From: Candidatus Allofournierella merdavium
GTDB taxonomy: Bacteria; Bacillota; Clostridia; Oscillospirales; Ruminococcaceae
Reading direction: 5' to 3'
DNA length: 36,477 nucleotides
Assembly: GCA_019118765.1 (NCBI GenBank)
Contig: DWYI01000048.1
Location: forward strand, 1 to 36,477
The translations under genes were made by a program, and so were the position numbers. A model generated the notes under the pieces. It searched no databases. It saw nothing but the letters and a program-made list of their open reading frames with translations, and had not been told where the DNA came from. Below, piece by piece: positions 7,808 to 14,733 of this stretch; the stretch's first letter is position 1, and each line of letters starts with the position of its first letter.

Positions 7808-7836
7808 GAACGCCCGGCCGCCTGGCCGGGCGTTTT
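7808..7836 (+). terminator. Second, near-identical hairpin before the MATE stop
   Basis: ACGCCCGGCC-GCCT-GGCCGGGCGT (7810-7833) is followed by TTTCC. The arms match the hairpin at 7707-7735 and only the loop differs. A third small hairpin (CCGCCC-ATTC-GGGCGG) lies between them. The T-run is on the + strand only. Confidence 0.55.
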
Positions 7837-7849
7837 CCAGGTGTCTGCG

Positions 7850-9178
7850 TCATTTCATCGCAGCCTCGGGCGGCCTGCCCTCCCGCCGGTACAGCCACAG
7901 CGCCACAAGCACCGTCACCGTCTCCGAGCAGGGCATGGTCAGCCAGACGCCCCGTTCCTCCAGCGCCAGGGGCAGCACCGCGATGAATACCACCACCAGG
8001 ATCAGGCTGCGCAGCAGCGAGATGATCGCCGAGGTCCGCCCGTTGCCCAGCGCCGTGAAATAGCCGGACAGGAAAACGTTGTATCCGATGAACAGGAACA
8101 CCGGGCTGAACAGCTTCAGCGCCTCCCAGGTGATGTTGAACACCGTCCCGTTTTCCACAAACAGGTGGATGATGACCGGCCCGCCCAGCAGCGACGCCGC
8201 CAGGATGAGCGCGGCCGTCGTGGTAATGGTGCGGAAGCTGTAGCGCAGCTGTTCCCGTATTTTGTCCAGGTTCTTCGCCCCTACGTTGTAGCTCACCACA
8301 GGCGCCACGGCCACCGCGATGCCCATATAAAAGGATATGAAAAAATAGTAGATATACATGATGATGGTGACCGCAGCCACACCGTCCTCGCCGAAGTAGC
8401 GCATCGCCAGCAGATTAAACAGCAGTGTGGTGATGCCGGTGGACAATTCGGTGAACATCTCACTGCTGCCGTTGGTGCAGGATTTGAGCAGCACGCGCCA
8501 GTCCGCCCTGGGCCGGGCGAACCGGATGTGGCCGAACCGCAGGAAATAAACAAGGCCGATCAGCGCGCTGGCCGTGATGGAGAGGCAGGTGCCCCAGGCC
8601 GCGCCCAGCGTGCCCATGCCCAGGACTCCCACGAACAGATAGTCCAGCCCCACGTTGAGCACCAGCCCCACAACGGACATGGCAAGGCCCACGCTTGCAT
8701 TTCCATCGCTGCGCACCAGATATTCAAAGAACAGCTTGAACGCCATGGGCACCGTGCTCAGGAACACCACGAACGCATACGGAAGCACGTGGGGCATCAG
8801 CCGCTCGCTGCTGCCCAGCAGCACCGCGATGGGGCGCAGGAACAGCAGGCCCGCGGCTGTGAACGCCGCCGCGAACACCAGCAGCACCACGCACATGAAG
8901 CTGAAAATGCGGTCTGCCCGCTCGGTCTCTCCCCTGCCCAGGCATTCGCCGATGATCGCCCCCGCCCCCGTGGCAAGCATGACCGCCACGCCAAAGGTAA
9001 CGCAGGTGATCGGCACCACGATGTTGATGCCCGCCAGGGCGTCCGAGCCCGCGTAGCGGGACACAAAATAGCCGTCGATGGTCGTATAGAACGACAAAAA
9101 GATCATGGTCAAAACGCTGGGCAGCAGGCTTTGCAGATATTGCCTGTAACGCATCGGTTTTTCAAAGCACTGTATCAC
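7850..9178 (-). CDS. MATE-family multidrug/organic compound efflux transporter
   Basis: This is a 442-residue MATE exporter with about 12 hydrophobic helices in two halves. Family landmarks include SLLPSVLTMIFLSFYTTIDGYFVSRYAG, the GINIVVPI segment, and AVAPVVSYNVGAKN in the second half. It would use an ion gradient to export small, often cationic, molecules. The start is GTG at 9178, with AAGGAGG 7 nt upstream. It diverges from a MerR/BmrR-like regulator across 76 bp containing a perfect palindrome, so it is the probable target of that regulator. Confidence 0.9.
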   Translation of the reverse strand: MIQCFEKPMRYRQYLQSLLPSVLTMIFLSFYTTIDGYFVSRYAGSDALAGINIVVPITCVTFGVAVMLATGAGAIIGECLGRGETERADRIFSFMCVVLLVFAAAFTAAGLLFLRPIAVLLGSSERLMPHVLPYAFVVFLSTVPMAFKLFFEYLVRSDGNASVGLAMSVVGLVLNVGLDYLFVGVLGMGTLGAAWGTCLSITASALIGLVYFLRFGHIRFARPRADWRVLLKSCTNGSSEMFTELSTGITTLLFNLLAMRYFGEDGVAAVTIIMYIYYFFISFYMGIAVAVAPVVSYNVGAKNLDKIREQLRYSFRTITTTAALILAASLLGGPVIIHLFVENGTVFNITWEALKLFSPVFLFIGYNVFLSGYFTALGNGRTSAIISLLRSLILVVVFIAVLPLALEERGVWLTMPCSETVTVLVALWLYRREGRPPEAAMK

Positions 9179-9225
9179 ACTATAACCTCCTTGATGCCGG
9201 GGCCCTCTGTGGATATAATAAAGGA

Positions 9226-9240
9226 TATAGTAACTATAAT
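9226..9240 (+). promoter_or_regulatory. MerR promoter -10 and candidate operator palindrome
   Basis: The perfect palindrome TATAGT-A-ACTATA (9226-9238) overlaps a TATAAT -10 (9235-9240) for the rightward regulator gene. It lies in the short space shared with the leftward MATE gene. MerR-family proteins bind such dyads at promoters. No good -35 is visible. Confidence 0.5.
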
Positions 9241-9254
9241 GTCAAGGAGGCCCT

Positions 9255-10082
9255 ATGAAGGATCTGTTTTCGATCGGAGAACTTGCAAAATACCAGAAGA
9301 TCTCAAAGCAGACGCTGATCTTTTACGACAAGATCGGCCTGTTCCGCCCCGCCTGGGTGGACCCCGACAACGGCTACCGGTATTACAGCGCCGCGCAGCT
9401 GGACGAACTGGACGCCATCCTCATCATGAAGCGCGCCGGGTTCTCCCTCAAGGAAATACAGGCCCACCTGGCCGATCACACCATTGACAGCAGCCTTGTG
9501 CTGTTGCGCAGGCAGCTGGTGCGCATCCAGCGGGAGATTGACGAGTTGAGCATGATCCGCAGCCGTCTGCAGCACCGCTGTGACCAGCTGGAACGCGCCG
9601 ACGCCTTTCGGCAAATGCCGGAGCGGGTTTTTGTGGGCCAGCTGAGCAGCCGCCACATCCTCTACGAGCCGGTAGAACCGCCTTTCTCCTTCCAGGAGAT
9701 CAGCATCGCCACCAAAAAGTGTTATGCCGCCTCCTTTGAAAAGCAACTTCCCACCTTTTTGCAGTGCGGCGTGCGAGTTCCGCTGGAGCGGCTGCGGCAG
9801 GGCCAGTTCACCCAGGCCGCGGAGGCCTTTCTGCTCACCGAAAACACCGATCTTGTGCCCAATGTGCGCCAGATCCCCGGCGGACGCTGTGCCAGTATTT
9901 ACCACTTTGGCGACTACGCATCCATCGGCGTTTCCTATCAAAAGCTTCTGCGCTTCTGCGACGATCACGCCCTGGAGATCGTCTCCGACTCCTACGAATT
10001 TTGCGTCAACGACTACCTTTTCTCCTTTGACGAAAGCGAATTCATCACACAGATCGTGCTCTTTGTGCGGGACGGGCCCTGA
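9255..10082 (+). CDS. MerR-family regulator with effector-binding domain (BmrR/BltR-like)
   Basis: This is a 275-residue activator-type MerR protein. The N-terminal winged helix is FSIGELAKYQKISKQTLIFYDKIGL with the wing DPDNGYRYYS. A dimerisation coiled coil follows at about 78-118 (LRRQLVRIQREIDELSMIRSRLQ). The C-terminal half (about 120-275) looks like a GyrI/BmrR-type small-molecule pocket, including a YHFGDYASIGVSYQKLLRF segment. AAGGAGG lies 4 nt before the ATG. It is divergent from a MATE exporter, the usual arrangement for drug-sensing MerR regulators. The ligand is unknown. Confidence 0.9.
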   Translation: MKDLFSIGELAKYQKISKQTLIFYDKIGLFRPAWVDPDNGYRYYSAAQLDELDAILIMKRAGFSLKEIQAHLADHTIDSSLVLLRRQLVRIQREIDELSMIRSRLQHRCDQLERADAFRQMPERVFVGQLSSRHILYEPVEPPFSFQEISIATKKCYAASFEKQLPTFLQCGVRVPLERLRQGQFTQAAEAFLLTENTDLVPNVRQIPGGRCASIYHFGDYASIGVSYQKLLRFCDDHALEIVSDSYEFCVNDYLFSFDESEFITQIVLFVRDGP

Positions 10083-10129
10083 CACGCCGCGCCGGATTTT
10101 TTGTCGCGGAGAAATTTTTTGAGCCGTCC

Positions 10130-10173
10130 ACTTGACAAAGTCAAATAAACGCGTATACTTGACATTGTCAAGT
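10130..10173 (+). promoter_or_regulatory. bilQRS promoter flanked by two palindromic operators
   Basis: TTGACA (10132-10137) and TATACT (10154-10159) are 16 bp apart, a near-consensus promoter. Two related palindromes flank it. One is TTGAC-AAA-GTCAA (10132-10144) over the -35. The other is ACTTGACATTGTCAAGT (10157-10173, 8-bp arms) over the -10 edge and start site. Their centres are 27 bp apart. Inverted repeats covering both promoter ends are typical of MarR autorepression. Confidence 0.8.
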
Positions 10174-10192
10174 GAATGAAAGGAGCCTTCCC

Positions 10193-10612
10193 ATGTTTGA
10201 TACCCTTGCTTATCACACCTCGGTACTTTACCGGGATTTTACCGCTTACACCAGCGCCCGGCTGGAAAAGATGGGGCTGCACTTCGGGCTGCTGTTTCTT
10301 GTGATCTATGTGGGCAAACACCCCGGCGCCACCCCTTCCGATCTCACCGAAGCGCTGCATCTGGACTGGGGCCACTCCCAGCGGTGCATCACAAAGCTGG
10401 TGGAAAACGGGTTTCTCACCAAGGAAAAGGCGGGCCGGCACTACCGGCTGGACCTGACCGAAAAGGGGCAGGAGGCCTTTGCCGTCAGCCATCAGGTGTT
10501 CTTCGACTGGGACAAGGAGCGGCTGGCCGCTCTGAGCGGGCAGGAGCAGGAGACGCTGCTTGCGCTGCTGCGCAAACTGGCCGTTCACAAGGAGGCGCCG
10601 CGTCATGTATGA
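10193..10612 (+). CDS. bilQ: MarR-family transcriptional regulator (BilQ-like)
   Basis: This is a 139-residue MarR-type winged-helix repressor. The DNA-binding core reads PGATPSDLTEALHLDWGHSQRCITKLVENGFLTK, with the wing AGRHYRLDLTEKG. N- and C-terminal helices (about 1-35 and 105-139) would form the dimer interface and ligand pocket. The ATG at 10193 has AAGGAG 8 nt upstream; an earlier in-frame GTG at 10172 lies inside the operator. The gene overlaps the reductase gene by 8 nt. The order MarR-reductase-flavodoxin is the bilQRS arrangement known from gut Firmicutes. A bile-pigment inducer is inferred, not shown. Confidence 0.85.
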   Translation: MFDTLAYHTSVLYRDFTAYTSARLEKMGLHFGLLFLVIYVGKHPGATPSDLTEALHLDWGHSQRCITKLVENGFLTKEKAGRHYRLDLTEKGQEAFAVSHQVFFDWDKERLAALSGQEQETLLALLRKLAVHKEAPRHV

Positions 10613-11714
10613 TGCCATCGCCAAACCGCTGGATTTGGGAGGCGTGCGGCTGAAGAACCGCATCGTTTTCGCCCCCACCAGCATGGGCCTTTCGGAAAAG
10701 GAATACGAGGAAAGGCTGCGGCGCATCGCCGCCGGCGGCTGCGCCCTGATCTGGATCGGCGACGTGCCGGTAGGCAAAAGAGGCTTCGGCAGCCTGTTCT
10801 CCAAAAAGGGGTTCGCCCGCTACCGGCGCCTTGTGGAGATCATCCACAGCGAGGGATGCCTGGCCGGCGCGCAGCTGCACCAGTCGGATTCCGACCTGGT
10901 CGCCATCGCAAAGTGCATCCCCGGCGTGCTGACGCGGCGCATCACCCCCGACCAGATGCGGGAAACGCTCAACGCCGCGGTGGGGCCCTACATCACCCGC
11001 CTGCCCGCCGAGCGGGTGCGCCGGATCACCGCCTCCTTTGGCGACGCCGCCGCCCAGGCCCGCCGGGCGGGGTTCGACCTGGTGCAGGTGCACGGGGACC
11101 GGATGTGCGGCAGCTTTGCCTCGTCGGTGTTCAATCACCGCACCGACGCCTACGGCGGCAGCCTGGAAAACCGCCTGCGGTTCGCGGTGGAGGCGGTGGA
11201 GGCGGTGCGCAGGCAGGAACCGGACCTGCCCATCGACTTCAAGCTGGTGGTGCGCCTGGAAAACCCGCGCTACGGCCAGGCCGGTGTGCTGCCAGAAGAG
11301 TTGGCCACCCTGGTCCCTCTGCTGGAGCAGGCCGGCGTCAACAGCTTCCATGTGACGCTGGCCAACCACTCCGCCCTCACCGACACCATCCCGCCCGCCA
11401 ACCATCCCGCCTTCGGGGCCCAGGGATGTTTCCTGTTCCTGTGCGACATGGTGCGCCAGTACACCCGCCTGCCGGTGTGCGGCGTGGGCGGCCTGAGCGA
11501 CCCGGATTTCGTGGAGCAGCAGCTGGCGTCCGGCCGCATCGACCTGGCGGCCATGAGCCGCCAGCTGATCGCCGACCCCGACTGGCCGAACAAGGTGCTC
11601 AGCGGGCAGGCGGCTCAGGTGCGCCGCTGCGTGCGCTGCAACCGGGCCTGTCTGGGCGGCATGATGGAGCACAAAGGCGTGCACTGCATTTTTGAAGGAG
11701 GGAGCAGAAAATGA
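10605..11714 (+). CDS. bilR: Bilirubin reductase BilR (old-yellow-enzyme family, short form)
   Basis: This 369-residue TIM-barrel flavoenzyme belongs to the old yellow enzyme / 2,4-dienoyl-CoA reductase family. The N-terminus LGGVRLKNRIVFAPTSMG and the AQLHQSDSD segment are standard FMN-barrel features. The stretch VHGDRMCG carries D165 and R166. These correspond to the Asp-Arg pair I recall as diagnostic for the bilirubin reductase BilR (about 166/167 there); dienoyl-CoA reductases differ at this site. The C-terminal cysteines follow C-x2-C-x3-C-x11-C (CVRCNRAC then HC), a complete 4Fe-4S ligand set. The FAD/NAD(P)H domain of long (about 650-residue) relatives is absent, so electrons probably come from the flavodoxin encoded next. 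The ATG at 10605 has AAGGAGG 9 nt upstream. The proposed reaction is reduction of bilirubin methine bridges towards urobilinogen. A steroid or other enone reductase is the main alternative. Confidence 0.83.
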   Translation: MYDAIAKPLDLGGVRLKNRIVFAPTSMGLSEKEYEERLRRIAAGGCALIWIGDVPVGKRGFGSLFSKKGFARYRRLVEIIHSEGCLAGAQLHQSDSDLVAIAKCIPGVLTRRITPDQMRETLNAAVGPYITRLPAERVRRITASFGDAAAQARRAGFDLVQVHGDRMCGSFASSVFNHRTDAYGGSLENRLRFAVEAVEAVRRQEPDLPIDFKLVVRLENPRYGQAGVLPEELATLVPLLEQAGVNSFHVTLANHSALTDTIPPANHPAFGAQGCFLFLCDMVRQYTRLPVCGVGGLSDPDFVEQQLASGRIDLAAMSRQLIADPDWPNKVLSGQAAQVRRCVRCNRACLGGMMEHKGVHCIFEGGSRK

Positions 11715-12217
11715 CTTACTCGATCGTTTTTTCCAGCCGGACCGGAAACACCGAACAGCTGGCCCGCGCCATCCGGAGCGTTCTGCCCGCGGGCGACTGT
11801 CTCTACTTTGGCGGGCCCGACGCGGCGGCGCTGGCCGCCGACCGGCTGTACATCGGCTTCTGGACCGAAAAGGGCAGCTGCGACGAGGCCATGGCAGCCT
11901 TTCTTGCCGACGTGCAAAACAAAGAGGTGTTCCTGTTCGGCACCGCCGGATTCGGCAGTCAGCCCGCCTATTTCCAGGCGGTGCTGAAGCGGGTGCAGGC
12001 CAATCTGGGGGCGAACAACACCCTCGTGGGCAGCTTCATGTGCCAGGGCAGGATGCCCCAGGCCGTGCGCCGGCGCTATGAGACGATGCTCGCGGCCCCC
12101 GATCACGCCCCCAACCTGGAGGCCATGATCGAAAACTTTGACCGCGCGCTCTCCCATCCCGACGCGGCCGATCTGTCCGCTCTCACCAGGGCCGTTCTTC
12201 CCGCGGCGCGGGATTGA
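11711..12217 (+). CDS. bilS: Flavodoxin-like protein BilS, probable electron donor to BilR
   Basis: This is a 168-residue flavodoxin-fold protein. The FMN-phosphate loop is SSRTGNTEQLA at residues 8-18. Further flavin-loop candidates are GFWTEKGSCDEAM (about 49-61) and FGTAGFGS (about 76-83). A helical C-terminus follows. It overlaps bilR by 4 nt (ATGA), with AAGGAGGGAG upstream, so the products are probably made in step. The reductase next door has FMN and 4Fe-4S sites but no NAD(P)H domain, and a flavodoxin would fill the missing electron-input role. It is the third gene of the bilQRS set. Confidence in the fold is high; the specific role follows from the neighbourhood. Confidence 0.83.
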   Translation: MTYSIVFSSRTGNTEQLARAIRSVLPAGDCLYFGGPDAAALAADRLYIGFWTEKGSCDEAMAAFLADVQNKEVFLFGTAGFGSQPAYFQAVLKRVQANLGANNTLVGSFMCQGRMPQAVRRRYETMLAAPDHAPNLEAMIENFDRALSHPDAADLSALTRAVLPAARD

Positions 12218-12250
12218 CCCCCTCAATCTTTTTGTCAGGAGAATCGAACC

Positions 12251-12577
12251 ATGAAAAAATCTTCTAAGATCTGGCTGTGGATCGCTCTGGTGCTCTGCGT
12301 GTGCACCACCGGGCTCAACCTCTCGGAGGGCCGCTGGCTGTCTGTGGCCATCGCCGTCCTCTCCATCATCGGTCTGTGCGTGCTGCTGTTCGGCCAGCGC
12401 AAGATCGGCTACATCGTCATGTGCGTCTGCGCCGTGGGTTCCTTTATCGTGGGTGTCGTCACCAACATTGGCGTGCTGGGCGCGCCCCTGTCCATCGTGA
12501 TGTCCCTGATCGGCTCCGCGCTGGTGCCCGTGGTCACCGGCCTGTTCATCAAGAGCCAGTGGAAGGAACTGAAGTAA
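12251..12577 (+). CDS. Small four-helix membrane protein downstream of bilS
   Basis: This is a 108-residue protein with about four hydrophobic segments (residues 8-24, 29-48, 52-72 and 76-100), a positively charged N-terminus (MKKSSK) and the C-terminal tail KSQWKELK. I do not recognise the family. It starts 33 nt after bilS with its own site (AGGAG, 9 nt spacing). No terminator or promoter intervenes and a strong terminator follows, so it is probably the last gene of the bil transcript. A role in pigment passage or membrane tethering is conceivable but purely inferred. Confidence 0.75.
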   Translation: MKKSSKIWLWIALVLCVCTTGLNLSEGRWLSVAIAVLSIIGLCVLLFGQRKIGYIVMCVCAVGSFIVGVVTNIGVLGAPLSIVMSLIGSALVPVVTGLFIKSQWKELK

Positions 12578-12589
12578 GTTCCCCGCCCC

Positions 12590-12632
12590 GCTCCGCGCCC
12601 TTCCCTCCTCGGGAGCGGCGCGGAGCTTTTTT
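12590..12632 (+). terminator. Terminator of the bil transcript
   Basis: GCTCCGCGCC (12590-12599) pairs with GGCGCGGAGC (12617-12626). A small inner hairpin (TCCC...GGGA) sits in the loop. Six T follow. Confidence 0.88.
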
Positions 12633-12652
12633 CGTTTTGGGGCGGACGGCAT

Positions 12653-12682
12653 TTGCCAAACCGGTACCGGATGCGGTATACT
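12653..12682 (+). promoter_or_regulatory. Promoter of brnQ
   Basis: TTGCCA (12653-12658), an 18-bp spacer and TATACT (12677-12682) lie about 45 nt upstream of the brnQ start. The leader is too short for a T-box. Confidence 0.6.
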
Positions 12683-12727
12683 TTGTGTATTCCACAAAAA
12701 ACGGCACGGAATGCGAGGCAGCACAGT

Positions 12728-14071
12728 ATGAAAAAACTCTCGGCGCGGGAATTGCTTGCAGTGGCAAGTATGCTGTTCGGTATGTTTTTCGGCGCGGGCA
12801 ACCTGATCTTTCCGGCGTCCATGGGGCAGCAGGCGGGGCGCGCTGTCTGGCTGGCCGGCGCGGGCCTGCTGATCACCGGCGTGGGGCTGCCGCTGCTGGG
12901 GGTGGCGGCGCTGGGCGTCAGCCGGGCAAACGGCCTGCTGGAGCTGAGCAGCCGGGTGGGCCGGCGCTACGGTCTGTTCTTCACCTGCCTGCTTTACCTC
13001 ACCATCGGGCCCTTCTTCGCCATCCCCCGCTGCGCCACCGTTTCCTACACGGTGGGGGTGCAGCAGCTGCTGCCCGGTGCCGACCCGCGGTTCGCGCTGG
13101 CGCTGTTCAGCCTGTTGTTCTTCGGCGCGGTGCTCTTTTTCTCTCTGCGGCCGGGGGAGCTCCTGACCTGGATCGGCAAGGTGCTCAACCCCCTGTTTCT
13201 TTGTTTTCTCGCGGTGCTGGTGGTGCGGGCGCTCACCGCGCCGCTGGGCGAGGTCTTCGCCGCCGCCCCGGTGGGGGCCTATGCGGTGAACGCTTTCGGC
13301 ACCGGCTTTCTGGAGGGCTACAACACCATGGACGCGCTGGCGGGCCTTGCCTTCGGCATCGTGGTGGTGGACGCCATCCGCCGCCTGGGGGTCACCGAGC
13401 CGGCCGAGATCGCCCGCAGCACCGTGGGCGCGGGGGTGTTCAGCGCGCTGTTGATGGCGCTGATCTACCTGCTGGTGGCGGTGATGGCCGCCCAGAGCCG
13501 GGGCCTGTTTGAGCCCGCTGCCAACGGCGGCGAGGCGCTGGCCCAGATCGCCCGTCACTACTTTGGCGGCGCGGGCGCGCTGTTCCTGGCGCTCACGGTG
13601 ACGGTGGCCTGCCTGAAGACCGCCGTGGGGCTGGTGACCAGCTGCGGCGAGACCTTTGTGCAGATGTTCCCCCGCGGGCCGGGCTACCCCGTGTGGGCGG
13701 TGGGCTTCTGCGCGTTTTCCTTTGTCATTGCCAACTTCGGTCTGAACGCGATCATCGCCTGGGCCGCTCCGGTGCTGATGTTCCTCTACCCTCTGGCCAT
13801 CGTGCTGATCCTGCTGACCCTCTGCGGCGGTTTGTTCGGCCACAGCCGGCGGGTGCTGGGCTGGACGGTGGGCTGCACCGTTCCGGCGGCGGTGCTGGAT
13901 CTGATCTGCGCCCTGCCCAAAGGCTCGGCGGCGGCGCGGCTGCTGGCTCCGGTGGCGGGGCTGGCCCGGTGGCTGCCCCTGGCCGATAGCGGGTTCGGCT
14001 GGGTACTGCCGGCGCTGGCCGGGCTGGCCGTCGGCCTTGTTCTGACCCGCCGGGCCGGTGCCCGCGGCTGA
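12728..14071 (+). CDS. brnQ: Branched-chain amino acid transporter BrnQ (LIVCS family)
   Basis: This is a 447-residue membrane protein with about 12 helices that imports leucine, isoleucine and valine with a cation. The N-terminal signature ASMLFGMFFGAGNLIFPASMGQQAG is highly characteristic of the family. Further landmarks are TIGPFFAIPRCATVSYTVGV and GFLEGYNTMDALAGLAFG. The start at 12728 (MKKLSARELL) has only a weak site (GAGG about 10 nt upstream); the longer in-frame start at 12653 overlaps the promoter. A TetR-type regulator follows 60 bp downstream on the same strand. Confidence 0.93.
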   Translation: MKKLSARELLAVASMLFGMFFGAGNLIFPASMGQQAGRAVWLAGAGLLITGVGLPLLGVAALGVSRANGLLELSSRVGRRYGLFFTCLLYLTIGPFFAIPRCATVSYTVGVQQLLPGADPRFALALFSLLFFGAVLFFSLRPGELLTWIGKVLNPLFLCFLAVLVVRALTAPLGEVFAAAPVGAYAVNAFGTGFLEGYNTMDALAGLAFGIVVVDAIRRLGVTEPAEIARSTVGAGVFSALLMALIYLLVAVMAAQSRGLFEPAANGGEALAQIARHYFGGAGALFLALTVTVACLKTAVGLVTSCGETFVQMFPRGPGYPVWAVGFCAFSFVIANFGLNAIIAWAAPVLMFLYPLAIVLILLTLCGGLFGHSRRVLGWTVGCTVPAAVLDLICALPKGSAAARLLAPVAGLARWLPLADSGFGWVLPALAGLAVGLVLTRRAGARG

Positions 14072-14131
14072 CCGTTTCCCGGGGCCCGGTTCCCCTTTTC
14101 CACCATCATCCAATATGGGAGGCTTTCCACC

Positions 14132-14674
14132 ATGCCCATTGATACCAAACAGCTTCTCGTTGACGCCTTCAAGCGGCTGGCACAGACGCGGGATATCGAC
14201 AAGATCACCGTAAAGGCCCTGATCGACGAGTGCCACATCTCCCGCCAGACCTTTTACTACCACTTTGAGAACATCATCGACCTGATGGAGTGGTCCATGC
14301 GCCGGGAGACCCGGGAGCTGGTGGAGCAGGGCCTGCGGATGGAGGATATGCGCTCGGCGCTGGAGATCTTCATCGCGTTCACCGTGAAGCAGTACCCGCT
14401 GCTGCAAAAGCTGATGCAGTCCCAGCGGCGGCCTCAGTTTGAAAAGTACATGGTGGACTCCCTCAGCCTCTATCTGGGGGAGATGGCGCGGCACCACGGC
14501 CGGAGCATCCTGATGAGCGCAGAGGACCGGGAGGTGCTCGTGCGGTACAACGTCTGCGGCCTGGTGGGCGTGCTGCTCTCCTTCTGCGGCAGGCCGGATC
14601 TGGACCAGGCACGGCTGGCCGCGCAGCTGGAAAAGGTCCTCAATGGCGAAATGCTGGAGTGGGGCGGCGCGTAA
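14132..14674 (+). CDS. TetR-family transcriptional regulator
   Basis: This is a 180-residue TetR-type repressor. The helix-turn-helix is KITVKALIDECHISRQTFYYHFENIIDLMEW. The C-terminal ligand and dimer domain is unclassified but resembles the DhaS-like subgroup that has this YYHF-N-DL pattern. GGGAGG lies 10 nt before the ATG. It may be cotranscribed with brnQ, because no terminator is visible in the 60-bp gap, but a regulatory link is not shown. A strong terminator follows the gene. Confidence 0.88.
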   Translation: MPIDTKQLLVDAFKRLAQTRDIDKITVKALIDECHISRQTFYYHFENIIDLMEWSMRRETRELVEQGLRMEDMRSALEIFIAFTVKQYPLLQKLMQSQRRPQFEKYMVDSLSLYLGEMARHHGRSILMSAEDREVLVRYNVCGLVGVLLSFCGRPDLDQARLAAQLEKVLNGEMLEWGGA

Positions 14675-14689
14675 AACGCGCAAAGAAGC

Positions 14690-14731
14690 GGGGAGGCGGC
14701 GCGCCGTTTGGCGCGCCGCCTCCCCTTTTTC
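14690..14731 (+). terminator. Terminator after the TetR gene
   Basis: A perfect 16-bp stem (14690-14705 with 14710-14725) with loop GTTT is followed by five T. It lies between convergent genes. Confidence 0.92.
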
Positions 14732-14733
14732 GT

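Noticed and set aside
9186-9250. Long inverted repeat CCTCCTTGA...TCAAGGAGG between the MATE and MerR genes
   Set aside because: Both arms are simply the ribosome sites of the two divergent genes, and they lie on different transcripts.
10560-10604. Upstream in-frame start for bilR
   Set aside because: It would overlap the MarR gene further and adds an Arg-rich stretch not seen in the family. The ATG at 10605 has AAGGAGG at 9 nt.
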